Shown here: positions 17,338 through 25,108 of the stretch, piece after piece
How positions within the stretch are numbered: the stretch's first letter is position 1
Layout of the letters: the number at the start of each line of letters is the position of its first letter
DNA from: Pseudofrankia inefficax
GTDB lineage: Bacteria > Actinomycetota > Actinomycetes > Frankiales > Frankiaceae
DNA length: 64,000 bases
Reading direction: 5' to 3'
NCBI RefSeq assembly: GCF_000166135.1
Contig: NC_014666.1
Span: forward strand, 7,254,001 to 7,318,000
The notes under the pieces: model-generated
Databases searched by the model: none
Seen by the model: only the letters and a program-made list of their open reading frames with translations
Told to the model about the DNA's origin: nothing
Made by a program: the position numbers and the translations under genes

Positions 17338-18156
17338 TCACTGCGTGCCGGGCACGTCGAGGCCGACGGAGGCGAGCGGGGTGAGGTTGGACTCGTAGAT
17401 GCCCGCGCCGGCGGCCCGGGCCTCGACGAGCTGGCTGAAGACCCAGCGGGCGACGTCGGTGGCCGCCGGGTCCTCGACGAGGCTGGTGAACAGCACCGGA
17501 CGGCCGTCGCGCATCGCCGTGGCGTCGCGCTCCATCACGCCGAGGTCGGCGCCGACGAGTGGGGCCAGGTCGGTCTTGTTGATGACGAGCAGGTCGCTGC
17601 TGGTGACGCCGGGGCCGCCCTTGCGCGGCACCTTGTCACCGCCGGCGACGTCGACGACGAAGATCTGCCGGTCGATCAGTCCGTAGCTGAAGGTCGCGGT
17701 CAGGTTGTCGCCGCCGGACTCGACGAGGATGAGGTCCAGCGGGCCGAACGCGGCGTCCAGGTCCTCGACGGCGTCCAGGTTGGACGTGATGTCGTCGCGG
17801 ATCGCCGTGTGGGGGCAGCAGCCGGTCTCGACCGCGCGGATCCGCGCCGGGTCCAGCACCCCGGCGCGACGCAGGAAGTCGGCGTCCTCGGTCGTGTAGA
17901 TGTCGTTGGTGACGACGGCGAGGTCGACCTTGTCGGCCAGTGCGCGGCAGAGCGCCGCGACGAGCGCGGTCTTGCCACTGCCGACCGGCCCGCCGATCCC
18001 GATCCGCAGCGCCCGGCCGGCGGGAACCGCCCGCGGCGCCGCCGGCGCGGCCGTCCGCCACGCCGCCGTCAGCCCGGGGCCGGCCGAACCCCCGGAGCCC
18101 TGGGCGCCACCGAGCAGCGAGGAACCATGCTCGTGGTGATCGTGGTCGAGGTGCAC
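17338..18156 (-). CDS. ureG: Urease accessory GTPase UreG
   Basis: 272 aa. I chose GTG 18156 because GGGAGG lies 5 nt upstream and the protein then starts with the His-rich [11 protein letters not shown] found in many UreG proteins; the frame is open to 18267. P-loop GGPVGSGKT (residues 55-63), the metal-binding CPH motif in [12 protein letters not shown], and the guanine-specificity motif NKTDLA are all present. UreG hydrolyses GTP to hand nickel to urease. It heads a ureG-ureD unit far from ureABC. Confidence 0.95.
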   Translation of the reverse strand: MHLDHDHHEHGSSLLGGAQGSGGSAGPGLTAAWRTAAPAAPRAVPAGRALRIGIGGPVGSGKTALVAALCRALADKVDLAVVTNDIYTTEDADFLRRAGVLDPARIRAVETGCCPHTAIRDDITSNLDAVEDLDAAFGPLDLILVESGGDNLTATFSYGLIDRQIFVVDVAGGDKVPRKGGPGVTSSDLLVINKTDLAPLVGADLGVMERDATAMRDGRPVLFTSLVEDPAATDVARWVFSQLVEARAAGAGIYESNLTPLASVGLDVPGTQ

Positions 18157-18322
18157 CGACGCCTCCCGGTCTCGTATCCGCGCTGCTGGCGCGGCTCGCT
18201 CCTGGGGAGCTCCCGCCGCTGTCGCCAGCCTAGGCCCCGGGGATGACACATCCGTTACTCCGGCCACGAGGGCGCGCGGGCCGGACTTGGGCGGGACGTG
18301 GCAAACGCGACGGAGCTGCGCG

Positions 18323-18364
18323 CGGAAGCATTCCTTCCGGTTAGGTTCGTTCCGCTCACGGAAC
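18323..18364 (+). promoter_or_regulatory. Two small palindromes in the exporter promoter
   Basis: CGGAAG-N5-CTTCCG (18323-18339) and GTTCCG-CTCA-CGGAAC (18349-18364) lie directly before the DHA2 exporter start and share the GGAA core. They are plausible operators for the TetR regulator encoded downstream. Confidence 0.3.
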
Positions 18365-18386
18365 CGCCTACCTCCGAGGACCGACC

Positions 18387-20042
18387 ATGACGACGTCCGC
18401 GGAACGCGCGGCCAGCCAGGGCCCGGCGCCCGACGACGATCCCAGGCAGCCGGAGCCGACGACGACGTCCGTTGCTCACCCGCCCGGTCCGGAGCACCGG
18501 CCGATGTCGCAGCGAGAGATCAGCCAGGCCGTCTGGGCGCTGGTGCTGGGCCTGTTCGTCACGATGATCGCCGGCACCGTCGTGGCGAACGCGCTGCCGC
18601 GCATCATGGCCGACCTGCATGGAAGCTCGACCGACTACACCTGGGTCGCGGCGATGACGCTGCTGATGATGACGGCGACCGTGCCGCTCTGGGGGAAGCT
18701 GTCCGATCTGCTGAGCCCGAAGGTCCTGCTCCTGCTGGCCCTCACGCTGTTCACGGTCGGCTCCTGCCTCGCCGGGCTCTCCCATTCGCCCGCCTGGCTG
18801 ATCGCCGCACGCGGGGTGCAGGGTGTCGGCGCCGGCGGCACCAGCTCGCTGACGCAGGTGGCGATCGCGGCGATGGTCCCGGCCCGGGAGCGGGCCCGCT
18901 ACAACGGCTACATCGGTGCCGCGTTCGCCGTGTCGAACATCTCCGGCCCACTGGTCGGCGGGGTGATCGTCGACACCCCTGGGCTCGGCTGGCGCTGGTG
19001 CTTCTACATCTGCGTCCCGGTCGCGGTGGTCGCCTTCGTGCTGCTGGTCCGCACGCTCCGGCTGCCCACCGAGCGTCGTCCGGTCCGCATCGACTACCTC
19101 GGCGCCATCCTGATCCCGGGTGGCGTGGGCCTGCTGCTGCTGTGGCTGACGCTCGGTGGGGACCTCGTCGGCTGGCTGTCGGGCACCGGGCTGGCGCTGC
19201 TGCTCGGTGGGGCGGCCACACTGCTGCTCGCCGTCGTCGTGGAGACGCGGGTGGCGGAGCCGATCGTGCCGCCCCGGCTGTTCCGGGACCGGACCATCGT
19301 GCTCGCGGTGACCGGCGTCATCGCGACGGGCGCCGTGACGGTCACCGTGCCGCTGCTGTTCAGCCAGTACTTCCAGCTGGGCCGCGGCGAGACGCCGACC
19401 GTGTCCGGCCTGCTGACCGCGCCGATGGTCGTCAGCTCGGCGGTGTCGGCCAACCTCGCCGGGCGGGCCATCACCCGGACCGGCCGCTGGAAGGGCATCC
19501 TCGTCGCCGGGGCCCTCTGCATGTGCGGCGGCCAGGTGCTGTTCGCGACCATTCGCGCCGGAACGCCGCTGGCCGCGGTCTGCGCCTATCTGGCCCTGGT
19601 CGGCGTCGGCATCGGCATGACCCAGCAGAACCTCATGGTCGCCGTGCAGAACAGCGCGGCGCGCGGCGACCTCGGAGCCGCGAGCGGCGTGGTCGCCTTC
19701 TTCCGCAGCCTCGGCTCGACCGCGGGGGTCGCCGCGCTCGGGGCGCTGCTGGGAAACCTCGCCGCCAGCCGGACCGGACACGGGCTCGCCGCCGCCGGTC
19801 TGCCCGCGGACGCCGTCGCGGACACGCACGGTGTCCCGGACCTGGCCAGACTGCCCGCGCCCGTCGCGGCCGTGGTCCAGCACGCCTACGGGGACGCCGT
19901 CGGGCACGTCTGGCTGTACGCGGTGCCTCTGGCCCTGGTCGGGCTCGTCGCGATGCTGCTGATCCGGGAGACCCGTCTCGCGACGACCACCGAGGACGTG
20001 TCGCTCGGTACCGGCCCGCAGCAGGTCGCGTCAAGGCCGTAA
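18387..20042 (+). CDS. MFS drug exporter, DHA2 (EmrB/QacA) family
   Basis: 551 aa. An N-terminal Pro/Ala cytosolic tail is followed by the first helix ([20 protein letters not shown]) and a series of hydrophobic helices consistent with the 14-helix DHA2 topology. [16 protein letters not shown] is the family's motif A position, and [11 protein letters not shown] plus [18 protein letters not shown] match motif C and the following loop. It probably exports hydrophobic drugs by proton antiport. A TetR regulator follows 167 bp downstream on the same strand. Confidence 0.93.
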   Translation: MTTSAERAASQGPAPDDDPRQPEPTTTSVAHPPGPEHRPMSQREISQAVWALVLGLFVTMIAGTVVANALPRIMADLHGSSTDYTWVAAMTLLMMTATVPLWGKLSDLLSPKVLLLLALTLFTVGSCLAGLSHSPAWLIAARGVQGVGAGGTSSLTQVAIAAMVPARERARYNGYIGAAFAVSNISGPLVGGVIVDTPGLGWRWCFYICVPVAVVAFVLLVRTLRLPTERRPVRIDYLGAILIPGGVGLLLLWLTLGGDLVGWLSGTGLALLLGGAATLLLAVVVETRVAEPIVPPRLFRDRTIVLAVTGVIATGAVTVTVPLLFSQYFQLGRGETPTVSGLLTAPMVVSSAVSANLAGRAITRTGRWKGILVAGALCMCGGQVLFATIRAGTPLAAVCAYLALVGVGIGMTQQNLMVAVQNSAARGDLGAASGVVAFFRSLGSTAGVAALGALLGNLAASRTGHGLAAAGLPADAVADTHGVPDLARLPAPVAAVVQHAYGDAVGHVWLYAVPLALVGLVAMLLIRETRLATTTEDVSLGTGPQQVASRP

Positions 20043-20209
20043 CGGACCGCCAGCGGGGGCCACTCGTTCCGGCCGCGAAATCCACTTGGACGAGCGCGCC
20101 CACCGCTGGCGGCCCCGTGATTCCACGCAGTGTTCCGGGCGGGTTTCAGCCGGCCACCTCAGGGGTGTTCGAGGTGAAAGGCCGGCGGTCTGTGCACCAT
20201 AATCGAGCT

Positions 20210-20887
20210 GTGACGAGGGCCCGCCAGGATCTGCGCACGGCGGACAACGCCCGAGCGAGTGACCGCACGCCGGACAACCGGTCGTTGGAAACACGAACCG
20301 CGTTGGTTGCCGCCGCGCGCCGGCGGTTCGCGGAACAGGGATATGTGGCCACGGGCACCGAGGAGATCGTCGCCGATGCGCGCGTCACCCGGGGCGCTCT
20401 GTACCACCACTTCCGCGACAAGGCGGACCTGTTCCGTGAGGTGATGAAGGAGGTCGCGAGCGAGGTCGCGACCGCTCTCGTCAAGAGTGAGCTGGAGGCG
20501 ACGATCGGTGGCGACGCCTGGACGCAGCTGCGTCGCGGCTTCCAGTCGCTGCTGGACTTCTCCACCAGGACGGATACGGACTTCCAGCGGATCGTGCTGG
20601 TCGACGGCCCCGCCGTGCTCGGCAACGACGCCTGGAACACGCTGGTCGAGAAGCACGGCTATGGGCTGCTCTCGGAATGGCTGGAACGCGCCATCGCCGA
20701 GGAGGTGATCGACCCGATTCCGGTCGCGCCACTGACCCGGCTGGTCACGGCGCTGCTCGCCGAGGCAAGCCTCTACGTCGCCCGCTCCGCAGACCCGTCG
20801 CAGGCCCGCCGCGAGACCGGCGTCGTCCTCGACCGCCTCCTGTCCGGCCTGGTCCACAACGCCCGCCCCGCCCCCCAGCCCCTCTGA
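20210..20887 (+). CDS. TetR family transcriptional regulator
   Basis: 225 aa from GTG 20210. N-terminal helix-turn-helix: TRTALVAAARRRFAEQGY, then TEEIVADARVTRGALYHHF and RDKADLFREVM, a textbook TetR DNA-binding domain. The C-terminal ligand domain is all-helical and unassignable. Position downstream of a DHA2 exporter suggests it represses that gene. The frame continues upstream of the chosen start without protein-like sequence. Confidence 0.92.
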   Translation: MTRARQDLRTADNARASDRTPDNRSLETRTALVAAARRRFAEQGYVATGTEEIVADARVTRGALYHHFRDKADLFREVMKEVASEVATALVKSELEATIGGDAWTQLRRGFQSLLDFSTRTDTDFQRIVLVDGPAVLGNDAWNTLVEKHGYGLLSEWLERAIAEEVIDPIPVAPLTRLVTALLAEASLYVARSADPSQARRETGVVLDRLLSGLVHNARPAPQPL

Positions 20888-20912
20888 CCTCGCAGGACTC
20901 CATCGGCCACAG

Positions 20913-20987
20913 TGATCGCCGTTGAGGCCCTGAAATGGTTGTAATCCGCGCTCGATCACGACCAGTTCAGGGCCAGAACAGAGATCA
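20913..20987. repeat. Dispersed palindromic element, copy 1
   Basis: Left arm TGATCGCCGTTGAGGCCCTG pairs with the right arm ending CAGGGCCAGAACAGAGATCA. The arm consensus TGATCnCYGTTnnGGCCCT is shared with elements at 47295 and 49244. Lies downstream of the TetR gene. Confidence 0.7.
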
Positions 20988-21043
20988 TGCGCGCGGGCCG
21001 ACGGGTGAACCTCGGCGGAGCCGAACTGCCCACCAAAACAGGA

Positions 21044-21071
21044 AAGGCCCGTTCCCGACGGAACGAGCCTT
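21044..21071 (+). terminator. Hairpin, candidate terminator after the TetR gene
   Basis: AAGGCCCGTTCC (21044-21055), loop CGAC, GGAACGAGCCTT (21060-21071); 11 of 12 positions pair. No long T run follows, as is common in high-GC actinomycetes. The remainder of the gap 20888-21250 shows no gene. Confidence 0.5.
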
Positions 21072-21250
21072 CCTAGCGCCGATCTCTTCTACGCGACCAC
21101 CAGACGAAACCCAGCCGAAGAAGGTTCGGGTCGGCGCGCAGCGCCCGACAATCGCGACCCAGCCAAGGCACCGACACTGGACAAGCATCAGCCTCGTATT
21201 GCACACCACCACGACGACCAGGGCCGGGCGGGCGCGGAGCGTCCGACCAG

Positions 21251-21295
21251 ATTTTGGGTGAGCCGGGGCGCTCCGCGCCCCGGCTCACCCAAAAT
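21251..21295. terminator. Perfect 20-bp hairpin at the end of hpnH
   Basis: ATTTTGGGTGAGCCGGGGCG (21251-21270) and its exact complement (21276-21295) around a five-base loop. It begins at the last base of the hpnH stop codon. The A/T-rich outer ends give an ATTTT tail on the minus strand, as expected for an intrinsic terminator. Confidence 0.85.
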
Positions 21296-22296
21296 CACAT
21301 GCGGACCGCGCGGAGCCCTTCCTTGAGGGAACCCATCGTGGCCAGCACGGCAGAGGTCTCGTAGCCGCAGTGCGCCATGCAGTTGGCGCAGCGCGGGTCC
21401 TTGCCGCGGCCGTACTTGTCCCAGTCGGTCGTCTCGGTGAGCTCCTTGTAGGAACCGACATAACCGTCGCTCATCAGATAGCACGGCTTCTGCCAGCCGA
21501 ACAGGGAGTAGCTGGGAATACCCCACGCGGTGCAGGCCAGCTCGCGCTTGCCCTCCAGGAAGTCCAGGAAGACCGGCGAGTGGTTCAGCCGCCACTTCTT
21601 GCGCCGGCCCTCGGAGAACACCTTGGAGAACATCTCCCGCGTCTCCTGCACCCCGAGGAAGTGCTCCTGGTCCGGCGCCTTCTCGTAGGCGTAGCCAGGC
21701 GAGAGCTGGATCGCGTCGACCTTGAGGTCGTCGTTCAGGAAGGTCAGGATGTCGATGACGTCCTGCGGGCTGTCGTTGTTGAAGAACGTCGAGTTGGTAC
21801 CGACCCGGAAGCCCGCGGCCTTCGCCGCCTTGAAGGCCTCGATGCACTCGTCGAAGGTGCCTTCCTTCTCCACGATCGCGTCGTGCCGATCACGGAGTCC
21901 GTCCACATGCAGCATGAACGTGAAGTAAGGGCTCGGAGTGAAGTTCTTCAGCTTCTTACGCAGCAGCAGGCCGTTCGAGCAGAGGATGACGAACTTCTTG
22001 CGCTTGGTGAGCTCATTCACGATCTCGTGGATCTGAGGGTGCATGAGCGGCTCACCGCCGGCGATCGCGACCACCGGTGCACCACACTCTTCGACCGCGG
22101 CCAGAGCGTCCTCAACGCTCATCCGCTGCTTGAGCACGTTTGCGGGATGCTGGATCTTCCCGCAGCCGGTGCACGACAGGTTGCAGGCGAAGAGCGGTTC
22201 CAGCTCAAGCACGAGCGGGAAGTACTTCTTTCGCTGGATCTTCTGCTTGACCAGGTAGGACCCGACACGCACCTGGTAGCGCCACTGAACCGCCAC
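21295..22296 (-). CDS. hpnH: Adenosyl-hopene transferase HpnH (radical SAM)
   Basis: 333 aa from GTG 22296 (protein begins MAVQWRYQVRVGSYLVKQK). Radical-SAM cluster motif CNLSCTGC with Cys38, Cys42 and Cys45; C-terminal SPASM-like cysteines in CANCMAHCGYE. HpnH attaches the adenosyl radical to diploptene, giving adenosylhopane, the first step to C35 hopanoids. It is the last gene of the locus but has its own promoter region of about 440 bp. The hairpin at 21251 follows the stop. HpnG, acting next, is fused to IspH at 23393-25108. Confidence 0.96.
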   Translation of the reverse strand: MAVQWRYQVRVGSYLVKQKIQRKKYFPLVLELEPLFACNLSCTGCGKIQHPANVLKQRMSVEDALAAVEECGAPVVAIAGGEPLMHPQIHEIVNELTKRKKFVILCSNGLLLRKKLKNFTPSPYFTFMLHVDGLRDRHDAIVEKEGTFDECIEAFKAAKAAGFRVGTNSTFFNNDSPQDVIDILTFLNDDLKVDAIQLSPGYAYEKAPDQEHFLGVQETREMFSKVFSEGRRKKWRLNHSPVFLDFLEGKRELACTAWGIPSYSLFGWQKPCYLMSDGYVGSYKELTETTDWDKYGRGKDPRCANCMAHCGYETSAVLATMGSLKEGLRAVRM

Positions 22297-22733
22297 GGCG
22301 GATGTCCCCCTCTCGTCAGGCCGCCCGGTGGTGACCTGGGGTCGTTGGGGATCACCATACAGCGAGTACGTACAGGCTGTATGTCGACCCCAGGGGCAAC
22401 ATACAAGCTGTATGTCGAACGCGCATGTCGATCTGGTAAATCCACGACGACGATCTCGCCACGGCCGCGGCTGGCTACCGTCCGCGCCCATTTCGTGGGT
22501 TTCGGGGCCGGGCCATCCGCACTAGGCGCGCACCACTTTCACAGACAGCGATGCAGACGCAGTCTGCGTCACGGCGAGTAAACCCGCCACCCGAGGAGAG
22601 GTCGCCATGCCGACACCCTCCGAGGCATCTACTTCCCACTAAATCCAGCCGGACACCTGTCAGCCGATCCCGGCTTGGCGATCTGGGTTCGATCCACGAA
22701 CCTAGCCAACTGGGGCCACTAGACTTGCTCGTC
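22297..22733. promoter_or_regulatory. hpnH / HxlR divergent control region with twin palindromes
   Basis: Two 17-bp sites, 22368-22384 and 22399-22415, share ACrTACArGCTGTATGT (15 of 17 identical; the second is ACATACA-AGC-TGTATGT, a perfect inverted repeat). Their centres are 31 bp apart, about three helical turns. Each is followed by CGA, and a third partial GCATGTCGA lies at about 22423. The arrangement looks like a cooperative operator upstream of hpnH. The rest of the 437-bp gap shows no gene. Confidence 0.6.
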
Positions 22734-23330
22734 ATGGAGGCACCCGCTACCCCACCGAGCCGCGCGGGCACCCCGCCACTCCTGACGGCCCCACGCCCCT
22801 GCTCGATCGCCCGCGCCCTCGAGATCGTCGGCGAGCGCTGGTCGCTCCTGGTGATCCGCGAGGTGACCCTGGGCGTCCGTCGCTTCGACGCCATCCAGGC
22901 CGCCACCGGCGCCCCCCGCGCCGTCCTCACCGACCGGCTGGCGAACCTGGTGCGGGCCGGGGTGCTCGACCGGGTGAGCTACCGGGAGGACGGCACCAGG
23001 GCCCGCCCCGAGTACCGGCTCACCCAGGCCGGCCGCGAACTCAGCCCGGTGCTGACCGCGCTGCGCCAGTGGGGCGACCGGCATCTGTCCGACGAGGCCG
23101 GCCCCCCGGCCACCTTCACGCACGTCGGCTGCGGAGCGCCCGTCCGCGTCCAGCACGTCTGCGCCGCCGGCCACCTGATCGACGACGCCCGCGAGGTCGT
23201 CAGGACGACCCGCGAGGCCCAGGCCGCCGAGACCCAGAACGCTGAGACCCAGAACGCTGAGACCCGGGACGCCGAGACTTCGGCTACCGAGACGCCCTCC
23301 GACCTGCGCCCGGCGAGCCCGGCCACCTGA
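22734..23330 (+). CDS. HxlR family winged-helix regulator
   Basis: 198 aa. The HxlR core is clear: CSIARALEIVGERWSLLVIRE, then GVRRFDAIQAATGAPRAVL and DRLANLVRAGVLDRVSYRED with the wing ARPEYRLTQAGREL. CGAPVRVQHVCAAGH could be a metal- or redox-responsive Cys site (three Cys). The tail repeats AETQN/AETRD and is disordered. Divergent from hpnH and convergent with hpnG-ispH, it is a candidate regulator of hopanoid side-chain genes, by position only. Confidence 0.9.
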   Translation: MEAPATPPSRAGTPPLLTAPRPCSIARALEIVGERWSLLVIREVTLGVRRFDAIQAATGAPRAVLTDRLANLVRAGVLDRVSYREDGTRARPEYRLTQAGRELSPVLTALRQWGDRHLSDEAGPPATFTHVGCGAPVRVQHVCAAGHLIDDAREVVRTTREAQAAETQNAETQNAETRDAETSATETPSDLRPASPAT

Positions 23331-23350
23331 CCGCGCGCCGAACGGGCGCG

Positions 23351-23382
23351 GCGCCGCTGCGGTCGCGTGACCGCAGCGGCGC
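23351..23382. terminator. Convergent terminator hairpin
   Basis: GCGCCGCTGCGGTC (23351-23364), loop GCGT, GACCGCAGCGGCGC (23369-23382), a perfect 14-bp stem. It lies between the convergent HxlR and hpnG-ispH stops and can serve both. Confidence 0.8.
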
Positions 23383-23392
23383 GGACGCCGGG

Positions 23393-25108
23393 TCAGCCGC
23401 CCTGCGGCCGGCGAACCTCCTTGGGCAGGGTGAAGGCGATCGACTCGGTGCCGATCGACCGCGTCGTCACCGTGGTGGCGCCGAGCCCGGCGAGCGCGTC
23501 GGCCAGCTCGTGCACCAGGCTCGGCGGCGCCGAGGCACCGGCCGAGATCCCGATCGTGTCCGCGCCGGCGAGCCAGTCCAGCCGCACCTCGTCGACGCTC
23601 TCGACCAGGTGTGACGCGACGCCGTCGCGGCGGGCGACCTCGGCGAGCCGGCGCGAGTTCGCGCTGTTCTCCGACCCGACCACCAGCACGAGGTCCGCCT
23701 CGCTCGCCACCCGGCGCACCGCGTTCTGCCGGTTGGACGTCGCGTAGCAGATGTCCGCCGAGCCGGGCCCGACGATCGCCGGGAACCGGGCCTTCAGCGC
23801 GTCCACGACCTCCTCGGCCTCGTCCACCGCGAGGGTCGTCTGCATCAGGTACGTGACCCGCTCGGGGTCCTCGACCTGTAGCGACGGCACGTCCTCGGCC
23901 GACTCGACCAGGGTGATCCGCCCCGGCGCCTCACCCAACGTGCCGTCGACCTCCTCGTGACCGGCGTGGCCGATGAGCAGCACCGTGTCACCGCGGGCGG
24001 TGAACCGGCGCGCCTCGGCGTGCACCTTCTCCACCAGCGGGCAGGTCGCGTCGATCACGTCGAGGTTGCGGCCCGCGGCCTCGACGTGCACCGCGGGGGC
24101 GACCCCGTGCGCGGAGAAGACGACGGTCGCGCCCGGCGGAACCTCGTCGAGCTCGTCGACGAAGACCGCGCCACGGCTGGCCAGATCGTTGACCACGTGG
24201 GTGTTGTGCACGATCTGCTTGCGGACGTAGACCGGTGCGCCGTGCAGCTCCAGCGCCCGCTCGACCACCTCGATCGCCCGCTCGACGCCGGCGCAGAACG
24301 CGCGCGGCTCGGCCAGCAGCACCCTGCGCTGCCCGACCGCGGCGGCCCACGCACCCAGCGGCCCGCCGAGCCGGCGCAGCGTGCGCAGGCCGGAGACGCC
24401 GCGGCGGGCCAGGTCGATCCGGCCGAGCGGCTCGGCCGCCGTGTCGACGATCACCCGGACGACGGCGAACGGCTTGCCGGCCGCGCTCGGCGACAGGTAG
24501 GCCGACTCCATGTCCACGGCGATCGCGCCGGTCGCGGCGAGCTCAGCGCGCGCGGTGCCGACGGCGAGCCGCGGCACCGAGACGACCGGCCCGATGTGCA
24601 CGGTCAGCCCGGCGCGCCGCAGTTCGCCGGCGAGCAGCGGCGCCGACGGGCAGCGGCCGGTGACCGTGCCGTCGCCGGTGCGGACCTCGCTCGCGACGAT
24701 GACGTCACCCGGGCGGACGCCGGGCGCGAGCCCGCCGCCGAGCCCGACCACCGCGACCGCGTCCGGCTTCGCCGCGCGCACCGCCTGGTTGGCCCGGCTG
24801 GCGCGTTCCGGGCCCATGCCGGTGCGCACGACGACGGCGTCCGCCGGCAGCCCGGACCGGCCGGCGGCGAGTGCCTCCAGCCGCAGCGCCGCGGCCACGG
24901 CCAGTCTGGACCGGCGCGGCGGGCGCCCCGGCTTCCAGCTGGGGCCGGTGCCGACCGCCTGTTTGGGGATCCGTGGCACGGCCCGTGCCGGCGCCTCGGC
25001 GGCCGCGCTCTCGGGTGGGGACGACGCGGACGCCTCCCCCGCCGTCGGCGGGCCGCCAGTATGACGCCGATCGCCGGTGTTCTCGGATGCAGAGATGCTG
25101 CTGCTCAT
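23393..25108 (-). CDS. hpnG-ispH: Fused hopanoid nucleosidase/phosphorylase (HpnG) and IspH
   Basis: 571 aa, start ATG 25108 overlapping the shc stop (ATGA). After a disordered N-terminus of about 65 residues, residues 66-250 form a nucleoside-phosphorylase-superfamily domain: VVVRTGMGPERA, AVVGLGGGLAPGVRPGDVIVA and the MTAN-like VDMESAY (198-204). HpnG removes adenine from adenosylhopane. Residues 262-565 are a complete IspH (HMBPP reductase, last step of the MEP pathway) with iron-sulfur Cys272 (RAFCAGVERAI), Cys356 (IDATCPLVEKVH) and Cys454, plus HNTHVVNDL and FSAHGVAP. No stop or frameshift separates them. One polypeptide thus joins isoprenoid supply to hopanoid side-chain processing. Confidence 0.92.
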   Translation of the reverse strand: MSSSISASENTGDRRHTGGPPTAGEASASSPPESAAAEAPARAVPRIPKQAVGTGPSWKPGRPPRRSRLAVAAALRLEALAAGRSGLPADAVVVRTGMGPERASRANQAVRAAKPDAVAVVGLGGGLAPGVRPGDVIVASEVRTGDGTVTGRCPSAPLLAGELRRAGLTVHIGPVVSVPRLAVGTARAELAATGAIAVDMESAYLSPSAAGKPFAVVRVIVDTAAEPLGRIDLARRGVSGLRTLRRLGGPLGAWAAAVGQRRVLLAEPRAFCAGVERAIEVVERALELHGAPVYVRKQIVHNTHVVNDLASRGAVFVDELDEVPPGATVVFSAHGVAPAVHVEAAGRNLDVIDATCPLVEKVHAEARRFTARGDTVLLIGHAGHEEVDGTLGEAPGRITLVESAEDVPSLQVEDPERVTYLMQTTLAVDEAEEVVDALKARFPAIVGPGSADICYATSNRQNAVRRVASEADLVLVVGSENSANSRRLAEVARRDGVASHLVESVDEVRLDWLAGADTIGISAGASAPPSLVHELADALAGLGATTVTTRSIGTESIAFTLPKEVRRPQGG

